Shown here: piece by piece, positions 29,293 to 39,289 of the stretch
How the letters are laid out: each line of letters opens with the position of its first letter
Position numbering within the stretch: the first letter of the stretch is position 1
Assembly (NCBI RefSeq): GCF_009738225.1
Contig: NZ_CP018188.1
Location: 62,001-126,000 of the forward strand
Reading direction: 5' to 3'
Length of the DNA: 64,000 nucleotides
DNA from: Streptococcus salivarius
Lineage (GTDB): Bacteria > Bacillota > Bacilli > Lactobacillales > Streptococcaceae
Notes under the pieces: model-generated
Told to the model about the DNA's origin: nothing
Database searches by the model: none
What the model saw: the letters and a program-made list of their open reading frames with translations, nothing else
Program-made: the position numbers and the translations under genes

Positions 29293-29326
29293 AATTAATA
29301 AAGAGCCAGTAGAAAGGGTGAGAATT

Positions 29327-29470
29327 ATGTTTATGATCTTGGTTCTATTACTTACATTAGCGAGTTTCTTATACGTTGTCATCGGTATTGCCAAGAAAAT
29401 CTTTTCAATTTTCGCCTTAATTACACCAATTGTAGTCTTGTGTGTCGGGCTTCTTATCGCAATGAATTAA
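29327..29470 (+). CDS. Small two-segment membrane protein
   Basis: The start ATGTTTATGATCTTG is chosen because AAAGGG lies 8 nt before it and the promoter lies upstream; this gives 47 aa. The product is almost entirely two hydrophobic segments (MILVLLLTLASFLYVVIGIA and IFSIFALITPIVVLCVGLLI). It is the first gene of the transfer region. Its role is unknown; small hydrophobic proteins are common at the start of type IV secretion operons. Confidence 0.65.
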   Translation: MFMILVLLLTLASFLYVVIGIAKKIFSIFALITPIVVLCVGLLIAMN

Positions 29471-29483
29471 CAAAAGTCAAGGG

Positions 29484-29516
29484 GGGTCACTATCTTACAG
29501 GTAGTGACCTTTTTTG
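29484..29516 (+). terminator. Terminator/attenuator in the transfer operon
   Basis: GGTCACTA ... TAGTGACC followed by TTTTTT, between the first two genes of the region. Confidence 0.75.
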
Positions 29517-29557
29517 TTATGCTTTTAATGTCAAAAAAGACATTAAAGGAGAAAAAT

Positions 29558-30889
29558 ATGAAAGCACTTAAACTTATAAGAGAGGACGGTTATGAAAACG
29601 TCCATTATGCTAGTTTAGGGGAGCAAAAATTTAAAACATTGGTTGTTGCAGATAGGAAAGATGAACAAGATCAATGGTTTGAGCAACCAGAAATTGAATG
29701 TGTTCCAGAAGAAGTTTCAGATATCATTCGAAACTACACACTCCCATATATTGATCTCGGAAATACTGAAGATGAGTATTTGTTAGAACAAGCAACTAAT
29801 AAGGTTGTATCAGTTGTGGTAGAGAATGTACTTGAAACACAGCCATTTATACCTAGAAATAGAAATGGTCGCCCTATCGGTGAAGGTGTAGCTTTTTGTG
29901 ATATGTTAGTAGGGCGTATCCAAAATGGAGAACTTGCTGGAACAGCTGTTTATATTAAACAAACTGAATCTGGCTTCCGTCAGCCAAAAGATTTCTTTAA
30001 AATGGTTGGACGGATTTTTCCTTGTAAATTAACTGACATCCATATCCAAACTATCGACAATTATAAACTCACAATCAATAACCCATCAAACTATGTTGTT
30101 GAAGGTAGTATTGAGTTAGCTGAGTGGTTAACTAATTATCAACTTCTTCAGCAAATTGAAAAGAGTAAAGATAACTCTTCACGTAATCGAGATAGAAAAA
30201 ATATCTTAGAGCGTACTCATGAAGGTATTGTATCAGCCGTTATTAACAATGGTAGCAATGCAGGTATCATGGTAATAACCAAAAAATTACAAACGGTATT
30301 CATTCCTAAACATAGGGTAAGTTATGAGTGTGATTCTTCTTTTGTTAACCTAGACGAAGTAGTATCAGTTTTTGATAGGGTGGAATTAAAAATCACTGGA
30401 GCTAATACCCAAAAGCCAAGTCCAAATCAAAGAGAACGTCACATTATCCATGACTATATTCGTATCGAAGGGGATATGAAAGTTCTCGAAGAAGCACCTC
30501 AAGATGCTTTGATTGAGATGATTGATAATAAGAAAGTCATAGGACGATTGTTTAAAGTGCGATTTATCAGTTTTGATCCACAGAGTCTACATACAGTAGA
30601 GTTGGTTGACTTTCCAGGTATCAAAATTAAAATGAAGGACTCAGGCTCCTTAAATCGGGTTCCTTTTAAGCAAGGAGATGAAATTTCAGTTGTTATACTA
30701 GATGCTCATTATCGCTGGGTAGACGCAAATAGCAGAGGGCGTCGAGTGGCCAAAAAAACTGAAGAAGTGAGCATTAATTCACAGAATATGGAAGAGAAAA
30801 AATGTCTGTTTCGTATCAAATCACGTTTCAATAGTTTCTATCCAAAACGAGTGAACAGTAAAATCTTATCAAGTTTTTTTACTAGTTGA
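29558..30889 (+). CDS. Conserved transfer-region protein, unknown function
   Basis: Starting at ATGAAAGCACTT with AAAGGAG 7 nt upstream gives 443 aa; the longer frame from 29504 starts in the terminator. It is soluble and mixed alpha/beta with a basic C-terminus (GRRVAKKTEEV ... FRIKSRFNSFYPKRVNS). Segments such as GRLFKVRFISFDPQSLHTVE ... GDEISVVILDAHYRWVDANS suggest OB-fold-like beta domains, but I do not recognise a family. Its position in front of the membrane and coupling genes suggests a role in conjugation. Confidence 0.7.
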   Translation: MKALKLIREDGYENVHYASLGEQKFKTLVVADRKDEQDQWFEQPEIECVPEEVSDIIRNYTLPYIDLGNTEDEYLLEQATNKVVSVVVENVLETQPFIPRNRNGRPIGEGVAFCDMLVGRIQNGELAGTAVYIKQTESGFRQPKDFFKMVGRIFPCKLTDIHIQTIDNYKLTINNPSNYVVEGSIELAEWLTNYQLLQQIEKSKDNSSRNRDRKNILERTHEGIVSAVINNGSNAGIMVITKKLQTVFIPKHRVSYECDSSFVNLDEVVSVFDRVELKITGANTQKPSPNQRERHIIHDYIRIEGDMKVLEEAPQDALIEMIDNKKVIGRLFKVRFISFDPQSLHTVELVDFPGIKIKMKDSGSLNRVPFKQGDEISVVILDAHYRWVDANSRGRRVAKKTEEVSINSQNMEEKKCLFRIKSRFNSFYPKRVNSKILSSFFTS

Positions 30890-30898
30890 GTCAAATAT

Positions 30899-30925
30899 AG
30901 TTCCCTCTGAAATGGGAACTTTTTG
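30899..30925 (+). terminator. Terminator-like hairpin
   Basis: AGTTCCC-TCTGAAAT-GGGAACT followed by TTTTG. Confidence 0.75.
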
Positions 30926-30963
30926 TTTACGTTCGAAACAGAGAAACAAAACAAGGAGGGAAC

Positions 30964-31452
30964 ATGAACCATCATAATATCAATGCTATTGTCTATTATC
31001 TGATAGTCTTTATTCGGTATGTATTACCTATTACCTTGGTTTTTATCGGTATTGGTAGGTGGAGTTATGCGAAATCTATCAATAATCCAGAGAAGCAAAT
31101 CATGGGAGTAAGTTTTGCCTTAAAATCAATTTTATTCTTATATATCGTTACATTTGTCCCCATATTCATCATCTATGGACTTGCAATGATATCAAAGGGA
31201 GGCGTACATAGTGGTGACTTCTCTATGATTAGTTTCGTAGAAGTCTTTACCTTAATAGAAATTCTAGCAGTTGGAATATTGCCTGCATATGGTTTTATAC
31301 AGGGGTATATATATCACTATCAATGGTTGATTACAGAAGGTAAGAAAACAACAAGTTTACCACGACGTAACCTATTCATTAGACTTGGAATAATAAGTCC
31401 GATTGCTATTGTTGTATTTATGGAATTCTTGAAAAAAATGTTTGCTTACTAG
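30964..31452 (+). CDS. Four-segment membrane protein of the transfer region
   Basis: A 162-aa protein with four hydrophobic stretches (near 9-28, 50-72, 85-112 and 135-155) and short polar loops. AAGGAGG sits 4 nt before ATGAACCAT. No family is recognised. It lies 11 nt upstream of the coupling protein gene, so it may assemble with it at the membrane. Confidence 0.7.
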   Translation: MNHHNINAIVYYLIVFIRYVLPITLVFIGIGRWSYAKSINNPEKQIMGVSFALKSILFLYIVTFVPIFIIYGLAMISKGGVHSGDFSMISFVEVFTLIEILAVGILPAYGFIQGYIYHYQWLITEGKKTTSLPRRNLFIRLGIISPIAIVVFMEFLKKMFAY

Positions 31453-31463
31453 AGAGGTGCTTT

Positions 31464-34400
31464 ATGCGAAAAATCTTGAAATTATTTTTTAATCGTTATT
31501 ATACGAATGGTAAGCGAACAATAGATATCTTACTTTATTGTTGGCGAAAATATATCGATTGGGTATATCATATATCTTTTGGATTATTTGCTTTCAATAT
31601 TATTATGTTTATCTTTAGATGGCGTTTGCCTAATTGGGTATTTATATCTTTATTTTTATTTTTGTTCGTTAATATGGCTTTAGTTTTATACATTGGGGTA
31701 TGGCACACTAATGTTACAAGTCGTCAAATTTTCGTGTTATTTGAAAAATACGACACCTTAAAACGAGCAGAACGAAAGAAGATTATTGGTAAGTATGCCA
31801 TAAGAGCAGCACTAGCAGCAGTACTTATATCTTCTGGATTATATGTACTAACAATCAATAATTTTATCTTATCCCTCATCAATCGTATGTATGATGTGGC
31901 AGATAATTATCTCAAATATATGCCTTGGTCAATACCAAATGGAAGTCAGACAGGTATTGTTTTAAGTTATCATACCCTCAAACCTTTAATAGGAGCGGAC
32001 TGGTTCAACAGTTTATTATTGTTGACTCCGATAGGAGCAATTGGTCTTATTTTTTATAATAGTTATGCCACTGGTATTGCTGAAAAAACCTATGAGAAGC
32101 TTGTTGAGCAATGGCTAGGTGGACGTTACTTCCAAGACAGTGTATTAAGTAATATCGTTCATAATCAAGATGAAAAAGGTCAAGCGAATTTGGTTATGGG
32201 GCGTAACTCTAAGACTGGAGAGCAAGTGATTTTACATGCTAATGAGAGGACTTATCACACTATTATCTTTGGTTTGATTGGTACTGGTAAATCGGCAACG
32301 ATTCTGATTCCAGCAATGCTACAGGATATGGAAAATATGAAATATTATCTCCTATCCTATCGTAAGTATTTGATGAAAATAGATGAAGAACTGGAAGAAG
32401 AATTCTTTAGCACAGAGTTTGAACGGAAGAAAAAAAGACGTGAATTGTTGGAACAGTGGTATAACAATGGTTATGCTGCAGAGCTTACAAATGGTATTTA
32501 CATGACCGAACCATCAGGTTCGATGTATGGCACAATTGTTAAGTACGCTCATAAAATGGGATTCCCTGATGAAATGATTTGGACTCTAGATCCTACTAAC
32601 CCAGGAACTGGTGCAATTAATATTTTAGATGGAGATACGACTCAGGTAAAAGGGGCGGTTCGAGACTTATTTAAACGATTTAGTGATCCAAGTGGGACTG
32701 GTTCTTCTTTCTTCCTTAATCAAGAAGGACAACTTACTGATAATATCATTACTGTCATTAAAGAGGTAGCGTTGATACCAGATGCACCAATAAACTATAT
32801 GTTAAAAGGTAAATCTCCAACCCTAACTGAATTCTCAAACATGTTACGTTCTAGCGATTGGATTGAAGCCTATATTGCCGTTTTTGAACAATTACTTAAT
32901 CGAAAGAAAAGGCTTTTTGAAGAAACGTTGAAAAAGCATGAAGAGTTCTTAGAGCAGGAAAAAGAAAAGTGGTTAGAGGAATCAGAGTACAATCGTGAAC
33001 ACGAACAACTCTTTGATACTATCCTTAGACCAGAGAAAGTTCATGAAGCTATTAACGCATTTAATGATGAAAGAAATAAACTTGAAAACCTCCAAAGCTC
33101 TTATGATTATTTCATCAATGCTCATCAATTAAATTCGTACACAGAGGAATATTATTATACCTTTGATGCTAACGTGTCTGGTCTAAAAGCAGTCATTGAT
33201 GACCTGTCATCTTCACCAGAAATTCGTCGTGTATTTTTCTCTCAAAGCACCAAAGATTTGGATATTGTTTTGAAAACGGGTGGGATGATTTTGGTCAATT
33301 CTGCAAAAGGTGTTCTTGGTAAAGAGAAGTCTCGAATGGTAGCACAGATGGTAACATTAGTTATGCAAAATGCTGCTCAAAGGCGTCTCCCAGATAAGTC
33401 ACCATTCTTTGCTTTTTATGAAGACGAAAAGAATGGTTATTTGATGCCAGGTAATGATAGTAACTTCCTTGATGAGTCTCGTAAGTTCCATGTTCCAGTT
33501 ATGCATGCTTATCAACATGACGAACAAATTAGGGACTCTATTGGCGAATCTGGAGCTGATGCAATCAAGATGTCTTATCGTAATGCCTTTACCTTCCAAC
33601 AAGCCTCAACAAAGGTTGTAGAGTTCATTAATCTCCGATCAGGAGGAAAACATTATGCTCTTAAAGAAACTAAACGTGCAGCAAATGATGACCTCTTAGC
33701 AGGGAATCGAGGTAACTCAAGTGCGACTTCAGAGGAAGTAGTAGAAGAAGATAACTTCACTGCTAGAGATGCAAATAACCTAGAGAAATTCCAACTTGCT
33801 GGTGTTATCGTCAGTGATGATGAAATCTCAAAAATGATTTATTTAACAAAATCTCCGCATTTTGAAATGGATATTTCAAAGGACTCTTTTGTCTCACATG
33901 CACCTTTCAATAAGGTATATGGGCTTGGAGAAGAAGAGCCGGAAATTGCAAAAGCCTATAAGTTGTGGAGAGCAGAAGTAATAGAATATTATGCCCAAAA
34001 AGAGTCTGAGAGCCACCTCTATGAAAGTGATTTTACTGAAGAAGAATGGCAAGCAATCATGGATGTCAAAGTGCCAAATGTTAATAGTAATGTAAATGAT
34101 ACGGTTGGCAAAAAGGATGATTCCCCATCAGTTAAAAGAACAATCCTAGTCAACGAAAGTATGACAGAACATAGAGAAAACACTTCAATTAGAGAAGAGG
34201 CAACAGAGGGTACTGAGCAAATAGAGGAGAACAATATCTCTGAAATCCCTACAGTTGTTGAAGAAAAACAAACTGTAAATAACAATAATGATATCGTTGA
34301 ATTGAAGGACGAAGAAATAACTCAAAGAGTGATCCTAGCTCCATCATCTACACCCGAAACAGTTGATACTCAAAATATTCAAGCACCTAATCAAGAGTTT

Positions 34401-34499
34401 GAATTACCTCAAGAGCTATCTCGTGTAGCACGTGAGAAAGCACCTAAAACTTTAAAAAGTAATGTAGAACAAATGGCTATTGATGAAGAAGGTTTTTAG
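31464..34499 (+). CDS. VirD4/TraG-type type IV coupling protein
   Basis: The 1011-aa product has three to four N-terminal membrane segments (up to about residue 205) and Walker A GLIGTGKSATI near 270. A long coiled insertion follows around 470-560. The Walker B-like FFAFYEDEKNG lies near 650, with the QHDEQIRDSIGESGADAIK stretch shortly after. The C-terminus is acidic and Glu/Thr-rich (from about 840), probably for substrate contacts. Coupling proteins bring the relaxase-DNA complex to the secretion channel. A strong sign that the replicon is conjugative; relaxase and VirB4 must lie outside the window. Confidence 0.85.
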   Translation: MRKILKLFFNRYYTNGKRTIDILLYCWRKYIDWVYHISFGLFAFNIIMFIFRWRLPNWVFISLFLFLFVNMALVLYIGVWHTNVTSRQIFVLFEKYDTLKRAERKKIIGKYAIRAALAAVLISSGLYVLTINNFILSLINRMYDVADNYLKYMPWSIPNGSQTGIVLSYHTLKPLIGADWFNSLLLLTPIGAIGLIFYNSYATGIAEKTYEKLVEQWLGGRYFQDSVLSNIVHNQDEKGQANLVMGRNSKTGEQVILHANERTYHTIIFGLIGTGKSATILIPAMLQDMENMKYYLLSYRKYLMKIDEELEEEFFSTEFERKKKRRELLEQWYNNGYAAELTNGIYMTEPSGSMYGTIVKYAHKMGFPDEMIWTLDPTNPGTGAINILDGDTTQVKGAVRDLFKRFSDPSGTGSSFFLNQEGQLTDNIITVIKEVALIPDAPINYMLKGKSPTLTEFSNMLRSSDWIEAYIAVFEQLLNRKKRLFEETLKKHEEFLEQEKEKWLEESEYNREHEQLFDTILRPEKVHEAINAFNDERNKLENLQSSYDYFINAHQLNSYTEEYYYTFDANVSGLKAVIDDLSSSPEIRRVFFSQSTKDLDIVLKTGGMILVNSAKGVLGKEKSRMVAQMVTLVMQNAAQRRLPDKSPFFAFYEDEKNGYLMPGNDSNFLDESRKFHVPVMHAYQHDEQIRDSIGESGADAIKMSYRNAFTFQQASTKVVEFINLRSGGKHYALKETKRAANDDLLAGNRGNSSATSEEVVEEDNFTARDANNLEKFQLAGVIVSDDEISKMIYLTKSPHFEMDISKDSFVSHAPFNKVYGLGEEEPEIAKAYKLWRAEVIEYYAQKESESHLYESDFTEEEWQAIMDVKVPNVNSNVNDTVGKKDDSPSVKRTILVNESMTEHRENTSIREEATEGTEQIEENNISEIPTVVEEKQTVNNNNDIVELKDEEITQRVILAPSSTPETVDTQNIQAPNQEFELPQELSRVAREKAPKTLKSNVEQMAIDEEGF

Positions 34500-34504
34500 A
34501 TAAC

Positions 34505-34536
34505 GTAAAAAGCAACGGATTTCCGTTGCTTTTGTT
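34505..34536. terminator. Bidirectional terminator between convergent genes
   Basis: AAAAGCAACGG-ATTT-CCGTTGCTTTT, placed exactly between the coupling protein stop and the stop of the small minus-strand gene. Confidence 0.85.
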
Positions 34537-34845
34537 CTAATTTTGAGAGTCATTATATGTTTCTTTGTTAGTCTTCTGAGCCTCCTTTCTTGCTTTTTCT
34601 TCTGCTTTTTTACTCTTAATTTCTTTCTTTACCCCTTTAACCTTATTTTGTGTTTCAACAACTAAATCATCAATAGATAAATCTGGATTTTCTAGTTTTT
34701 TCAATTCGAAATAGAGCTGACCTAGTTTATCAGTTTGTGATTTTTGATAGGCTTTAAGTTGCTCTGTAGCTTCTCTTTTTTGTTGTTCTAACGCTTCAAG
34801 TTCCTTAATAAAATCTGATTCAGTTTTTTTGTTTTTTCCTGCCAT
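34537..34845 (-). CDS. Small Lys/Glu-rich coiled-coil protein
   Basis: I chose ATGGCAGGAAAA (102 aa) since GAGGAG lies 7 nt before it, inside the 108-aa version. It is nearly all charged helix (LEALEQQKREATEQLKAYQK ... KKEIKSKKAEEKARKEAQKT), with no membrane segment. It is transcribed away from the non-coding gap at 34864-35384. This size and location fit a relaxosome accessory protein, but no ribbon-helix-helix motif is evident. Confidence 0.6.
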   Translation of the reverse strand: MAGKNKKTESDFIKELEALEQQKREATEQLKAYQKSQTDKLGQLYFELKKLENPDLSIDDLVVETQNKVKGVKKEIKSKKAEEKARKEAQKTNKETYNDSQN

Positions 34846-34863
34846 AATTTGCTCCTCATTCAT

Positions 34864-35384
34864 TAGTTATATCTAATAGTATAGAGTGAAAACATTAAAA
34901 GTCAACCCATGTCACTCCCTTGAAAATAATCTATTCTTGGGTATACTGAACACTATAGCGACCTATTATAAATGAATCCTAGTTGTAGCCTTTAAGTGCT
35001 TAAAACCCCATAAAACTGGTTGTTGTAAGTATTATGTCATACCCAGATTTTATGAATGAAAGTATACAGTGAACAATAGTCTAAGAGTTTACTGTATTTA
35101 TAGGGATGATGACTAATATTAGAAACACGTAAAGTATAAATGAGTAAATGTCGAGTATTACATAGCTAGAATAAACTATGTTTTAGAGGGTTATCGTTAT
35201 AACAGCATACTACGATTATATGAATGAGAGGAGATGAAAGTATCAATCAGCATTTTACGGGTATAAGAGAATACTTGTGTAGGGCAATAGTAAAGGCATA
35301 ACACGACTTTAAAAGTAATAGCTGCACTCTTCGAAAAAAGACTAGACTATATACCCTATTGATTGACTATTTTAGAACTACAAA
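34864..35384. other. Non-coding gap, candidate transfer origin
   Basis: 521 bp without a credible gene between the coiled-coil gene and the Replic_Relax-like gene, inside the transfer region. GGGTATA occurs at 34937 and 35249, and its inverse TATACCC at 35350. I cannot identify a nic site; this is a position-based suggestion. Confidence 0.3.
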
Positions 35385-36653
35385 ATGCAAGATATAAAAA
35401 ATAGAGATTTTACCTCACTTATTTCAAATAAAAAAAATAAAATTCATTACACTCAGAGAAATAAAATAGCTACTTATTTTGTTTCCAAAAATCAAAATAT
35501 CTCACTGTCATTTTCAGAAGAGGAGCTTATCATCTTTTATCATTTACTAAGGTTTGGTTATTTTGATAAGGAAATAGTAGACCTCATTTATACAGCAGTA
35601 ACCCGAAAATTCAAAACGCCTAATTCATGGTTTTATCGTCTTGTTGGAAAGGTTAATCATCCTATTTCAGCATGTTCGGATGCTAGAAGCGGTAAGAGAA
35701 AGCTGTATTATCTGAACAAAGGTTTTAGTACCTGGTTGCTTACTATGATTAAGGGGATTGAGAAAATTCGGTTGCTAACGACAACGACAGAATATGATAG
35801 GTCAGTATATAGCATTGTCACTAATAATCTATTAGGAGGGAAACCTCAAACCGTAAATATTCATGATCTAGAGACCAGACGATTAGTTGCTAAAATCTTA
35901 AACAAGCTTTTTGTAAAAAATAAAGACAAGTCAGTTTATGACCTAAACATCCAAGTCGTATTTCCGATTAGTCGTGTTAACCTTCTAATGGTTCCTGATG
36001 CTGTCATCTTCGTAAACGATAACCCTTTTTTTATTGAGTATGACCGAGCAACAGAACGCCAAACAATTCTACTTTCTAAAATATTTGGTTACGCAGAAGA
36101 ACCAGCATTCGAAAATTCTAGTTTATTTTTCGTTTTCGAGAGTAGTCGTAAAGATAATACGCAAGTATCTAAACGTTTAATGAACTTTTTGGAATATGTA
36201 AATGAGGTCGAGGTTGAAGGTGTGACTGGATATGACATGTTAAAGCTTAAAAATATTTCTTTATTCAGTCAAACAACAACAAATGCTTCTGACGTTATTG
36301 TCGAAATCATTCAAGAAAAGATGTTTTCAAATCATAAAGATTGGTGTGATTGCGAGGCTTATGATTTTTCTGAACTACATAAAATAGATTATCTTGTAAA
36401 GGAGATATCAGAACCTTTAGATGATGATAAATTCCAGTTATCAGCTATTGTTGAAACAGACTCCTGGGAATTGAAAGAGTACCCTATGATACCTATGGCA
36501 TATATCAAAAGTGACTTGATTCCACATTTAACTAGTCTATATGAAGAATTCTCAATAGAGTATGAACATATGATCATTGTATTCCCAAAAGAAGTCTTGC
36601 CAGAAAAAATCAAACTCCCTTTTGATGATTATTTCTTTATTGTTTATAGATAG
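35385..36653 (+). CDS. Replication-relaxation (Replic_Relax)-like protein
   Basis: The 422-aa product has an N-terminal winged-helix-like part (SEEELIIFYHLLRFGYFDKE) and a central nuclease-like core with LMVPDAVIFV ... PFFIEYDRATERQTILLSKI (residues 200-230), which match the LiPDa...E.Dr.Te...l..K pattern of the Replic_Relax family on Gram-positive plasmids and ICEs. Family members relax DNA for replication or transfer. It stands next to the candidate origin gap. The ATG has no strong ribosome site. Confidence 0.7.
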   Translation: MQDIKNRDFTSLISNKKNKIHYTQRNKIATYFVSKNQNISLSFSEEELIIFYHLLRFGYFDKEIVDLIYTAVTRKFKTPNSWFYRLVGKVNHPISACSDARSGKRKLYYLNKGFSTWLLTMIKGIEKIRLLTTTTEYDRSVYSIVTNNLLGGKPQTVNIHDLETRRLVAKILNKLFVKNKDKSVYDLNIQVVFPISRVNLLMVPDAVIFVNDNPFFIEYDRATERQTILLSKIFGYAEEPAFENSSLFFVFESSRKDNTQVSKRLMNFLEYVNEVEVEGVTGYDMLKLKNISLFSQTTTNASDVIVEIIQEKMFSNHKDWCDCEAYDFSELHKIDYLVKEISEPLDDDKFQLSAIVETDSWELKEYPMIPMAYIKSDLIPHLTSLYEEFSIEYEHMIIVFPKEVLPEKIKLPFDDYFFIVYR

Positions 36654-36670
36654 AGTAAAGGAGTTTGTGA

Positions 36671-37033
36671 ATGGATTATTTGGAATACTTAGGAAGAAGA
36701 CTTGTATGGTTAGTTGTTTCGCTTGTAGTTGTAATCGTAGTAAAAAGACCAAGACTTTTGAAAGGATTGGCCCTAGTAAGTGATGAAGTTATCGGTAAAA
36801 TCAACTACTTTATTTTCTTAACGATTGCTTGGCTAGTTCTTGTTACATATTTTATTTTGTACTTGTTTACGGTAGTTACTTTTTTCCTATCATGGCATTC
36901 GCTAACCGTGAATAATGTGCTGGAAATGATTTTACAAACCGTATTAATCATCCCAACACTCTATACGTTATTTGTTCCGCACAACGAGGTTATCAAGAAG
37001 GTTGATGACTTCTTATCAGCGAAAAAAGAATAA
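36671..37033 (+). CDS. Small membrane protein, transfer region
   Basis: A 120-aa protein with hydrophobic segments near 9-25 (LVWLVVSLVVVIVV) and 40-75, and one near 88-100. AAAGGAG precedes ATGGATTATTTG. It follows the Replic_Relax-like gene by 17 nt. Unknown family. Confidence 0.65.
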   Translation: MDYLEYLGRRLVWLVVSLVVVIVVKRPRLLKGLALVSDEVIGKINYFIFLTIAWLVLVTYFILYLFTVVTFFLSWHSLTVNNVLEMILQTVLIIPTLYTLFVPHNEVIKKVDDFLSAKKE

Positions 37034-37173
37034 GTCACGCGTAGCAACTGCAACATATAATCATTATCTCAACTATTTAAAAATATGTAAGAAAGTCACA
37101 TGATTGTTTGAATTTGTTGTAAGTATCAGGTGTTGTTTTAAAGATAAAAAAGATTGAAAGGTAACGGTAATTA

Positions 37174-37971
37174 ATGAAAATAAAAATTGAATCTGCTTGG
37201 AAAACCCTTTGTGATGCATTCCCCAAGTTAAAGGATAATCCTCTTTACAAGGGTTGGTATATTAGCTATGCGATCCTTGTGACGTTATCTATTTTGACGG
37301 TGGTTGTAGTGAACCATAGGGTTGTCTATGCATTTCCGTTTGATTGGTTTGGTTTGCTTTTTGGAATTATCTTACCTTGGGTTCTTACGACCTTTTATAT
37401 CGTATATCAAGGTGTGGACCATGCCCACCAGTTTACATCGACTAAAGTTGTTCTTGGGTTATTTATGTTACCTGTAATTCTGATTGGTTTTACCTCTAGT
37501 TATAAGAATGAATACAGTTATAGTAATCGTATGGTTACGACGGTTTTTGATCAGGAACTCACGCAACAAAGTTTCCACGCAACAAAGATTACATCAAACC
37601 AGCTTGATTATTTTAAAGAAGATAATATCATTTTTCCTTATAAGAAGAATACAGATTCAGAGATATATGTGTTCTTTCGACCTGATTGCCCTTACTGTCA
37701 AAAATCAATTCCAGTACTCAATAAGAGCTTAACTGAAAAAGAACGAAACAAGATTATCTATGTTAATGTTCTTGACGAAAGTGGTAAGGATTTAGCTAAA
37801 GCTATGGGAGTAGAGAAAGCAGCAACAGCAGTTATCTATCATAAGGATATGACTTCTGGTGGATGGTCCAAACGAATTGAACGAATGGCAGGAGGGAAAC
37901 ATGAAGCACCTCGTCTTGATGAGGATGCTATCCATGATATTGTGTCAGTTGCAAAGGAGGAAACAAAATAA
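37174..37971 (+). CDS. Membrane-anchored thioredoxin-like protein
   Basis: A 265-aa protein with three N-terminal membrane segments (residues 25-115) and a C-terminal thioredoxin-like domain with the redox motif DCPYCQKS near 172. A topology with the CPYC domain outside would suit disulfide handling for the conjugation machinery, as seen with thiol oxidoreductases on other Gram-positive conjugative plasmids. GAAAGG precedes the ATG. Its stop overlaps the next start (TAATG). Confidence 0.75.
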   Translation: MKIKIESAWKTLCDAFPKLKDNPLYKGWYISYAILVTLSILTVVVVNHRVVYAFPFDWFGLLFGIILPWVLTTFYIVYQGVDHAHQFTSTKVVLGLFMLPVILIGFTSSYKNEYSYSNRMVTTVFDQELTQQSFHATKITSNQLDYFKEDNIIFPYKKNTDSEIYVFFRPDCPYCQKSIPVLNKSLTEKERNKIIYVNVLDESGKDLAKAMGVEKAATAVIYHKDMTSGGWSKRIERMAGGKHEAPRLDEDAIHDIVSVAKEETK

Positions 37972-38603
37972 TGTATTTATCAAAAAAAGATATTTCAGAA
38001 TGGATTGCTAGCCTAAAAGTAGGTGACGAGGTTGCTATCCAAATAACACGAATGGATGGTGTCATAGTTTCTAGTGAGCGTGGCATTGTCGACAAGTGGT
38101 TAGGAAAGAGACTTATAGTTGTTAACGGAAAGCATTTTGTTCCTAGCACTGGTTTGAGACAAAGTAATGCTTTTGTCCCTGGTCAAAAAACAATCGTGGA
38201 ACAACTTTTTCCATTGGATGCTTTGCTTTTAGATGAGGAAGAACTTGCCAAAAGAGACACCATTATTCAAAAGTTGAAAGAGTCTGCAGAACTTCTAGAG
38301 CACGCGCAGACTTATTCTTCATTAGTCGTTTCTAGGGTTCTTCGTAAGCTATCAGTCCTAGACGTTGGTGATGTATATGATCTAAATGAACTACGTTCCT
38401 CTAGTAACACAGAAGACTTAGAAGATAGTGCTTTATTGGATAGACGGAAACTCTCAGAGAAGAAACGTTGTCTAAAGACTCTGGATCGTATGCTTGCCAA
38501 TTTAAGTCAAGATAATACCTTGGGTGCTTTTAAGTTAATCTCTCTTTTGGGAGATGTAGCTTCTGAATTTACTGATGCTGAAAATGAGGTAAGTGAATGT
38601 TAG
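37971..38603 (+). CDS. Hypothetical soluble protein, transfer region
   Basis: A 210-aa protein translationally coupled to the gene before (TAATG) and overlapping the next by 7 nt. The N-terminus (residues 15-60, LKVGDEVAIQITRMDGVIVS ... RLIVVNGKHFVPSTGL) looks like a small beta-barrel. The rest is helical and charged. No family recognised. Confidence 0.65.
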   Translation: MYLSKKDISEWIASLKVGDEVAIQITRMDGVIVSSERGIVDKWLGKRLIVVNGKHFVPSTGLRQSNAFVPGQKTIVEQLFPLDALLLDEEELAKRDTIIQKLKESAELLEHAQTYSSLVVSRVLRKLSVLDVGDVYDLNELRSSSNTEDLEDSALLDRRKLSEKKRCLKTLDRMLANLSQDNTLGAFKLISLLGDVASEFTDAENEVSEC

Positions 38604-39289
38604 CCTATGTTATTATGTTTGTAGTTATGTTTGCCATCAAGTGTGTTACTCTTACCTTTGTGAAGAATAAAGAGTCTACAGTAGTCAGTACTTTTCTGAG
38701 TGGCACGAATCAGATTTTTCTTAATACGATTGTCTGGTTTTTACGACTAACAGCCATGTTCCAGTTTTATCTTTTGGTGGTAGACAATAACCTAACTGTT
38801 ACCCCTATAATTGTTGGTTTCATTCTACCTAATGTCTTGTTCTTGTTTAAGGGAATCAAAGCTTCTTTATCGGATTTGCTTGTACGTTGGTTAAAATCAT
38901 TTATTGGTCATAAGTATAGAACATGCCCATTTTGTCATGAATCACATTTATTCTTTCGATACACAGAAGACCGCACAGCTGCTTATTACTATCTCTTGAC
39001 AGAAGAAGATAGTCTTGTGGCCATTGGAGATTTTGATAATAGTGATCATCCTGCACGTTTCTTTTTAAGTAACGATGAATCACATTTTGATGAGCTGGTT
39101 GATACCATGCTACCTTATATGTTGCCTGGAATGGAAGAGGTGGTCTATGTAGGTGGGCGACAACAGCGATTGGCTAGAGAATTGTATTGTGTCGATTGCC
39201 AGGAACGAGTCAGTGAAGATAGTGGGGTACAATTTGGTGAAGTACTTTTAAGTGAGCATAGGCATGAAGATCATAAAGCTCTTGTTTAA
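38597..39289 (+). CDS. Membrane protein with CxxC pairs
   Basis: A 230-aa protein with three N-terminal hydrophobic segments (1-20, 40-62, 68-90), then a cytoplasmic-type domain carrying CPFCHESH (near 112) and CVDCQERVS (near 206), a likely zinc site. It overlaps the previous gene (ATGTTAG). Last of the tightly packed transfer genes 36671-39289. No family recognised. Confidence 0.65.
   Translation: MLAYVIMFVVMFAIKCVTLTFVKNKESTVVSTFLSGTNQIFLNTIVWFLRLTAMFQFYLLVVDNNLTVTPIIVGFILPNVLFLFKGIKASLSDLLVRWLKSFIGHKYRTCPFCHESHLFFRYTEDRTAAYYYLLTEEDSLVAIGDFDNSDHPARFFLSNDESHFDELVDTMLPYMLPGMEEVVYVGGRQQRLARELYCVDCQERVSEDSGVQFGEVLLSEHRHEDHKALV

Noticed and set aside
29195..29470. 91-aa version of the small membrane protein
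   Set aside because: The promoter (TTGCAT/TATAAT) lies inside it and a good ribosome site precedes the ATG at 29327.
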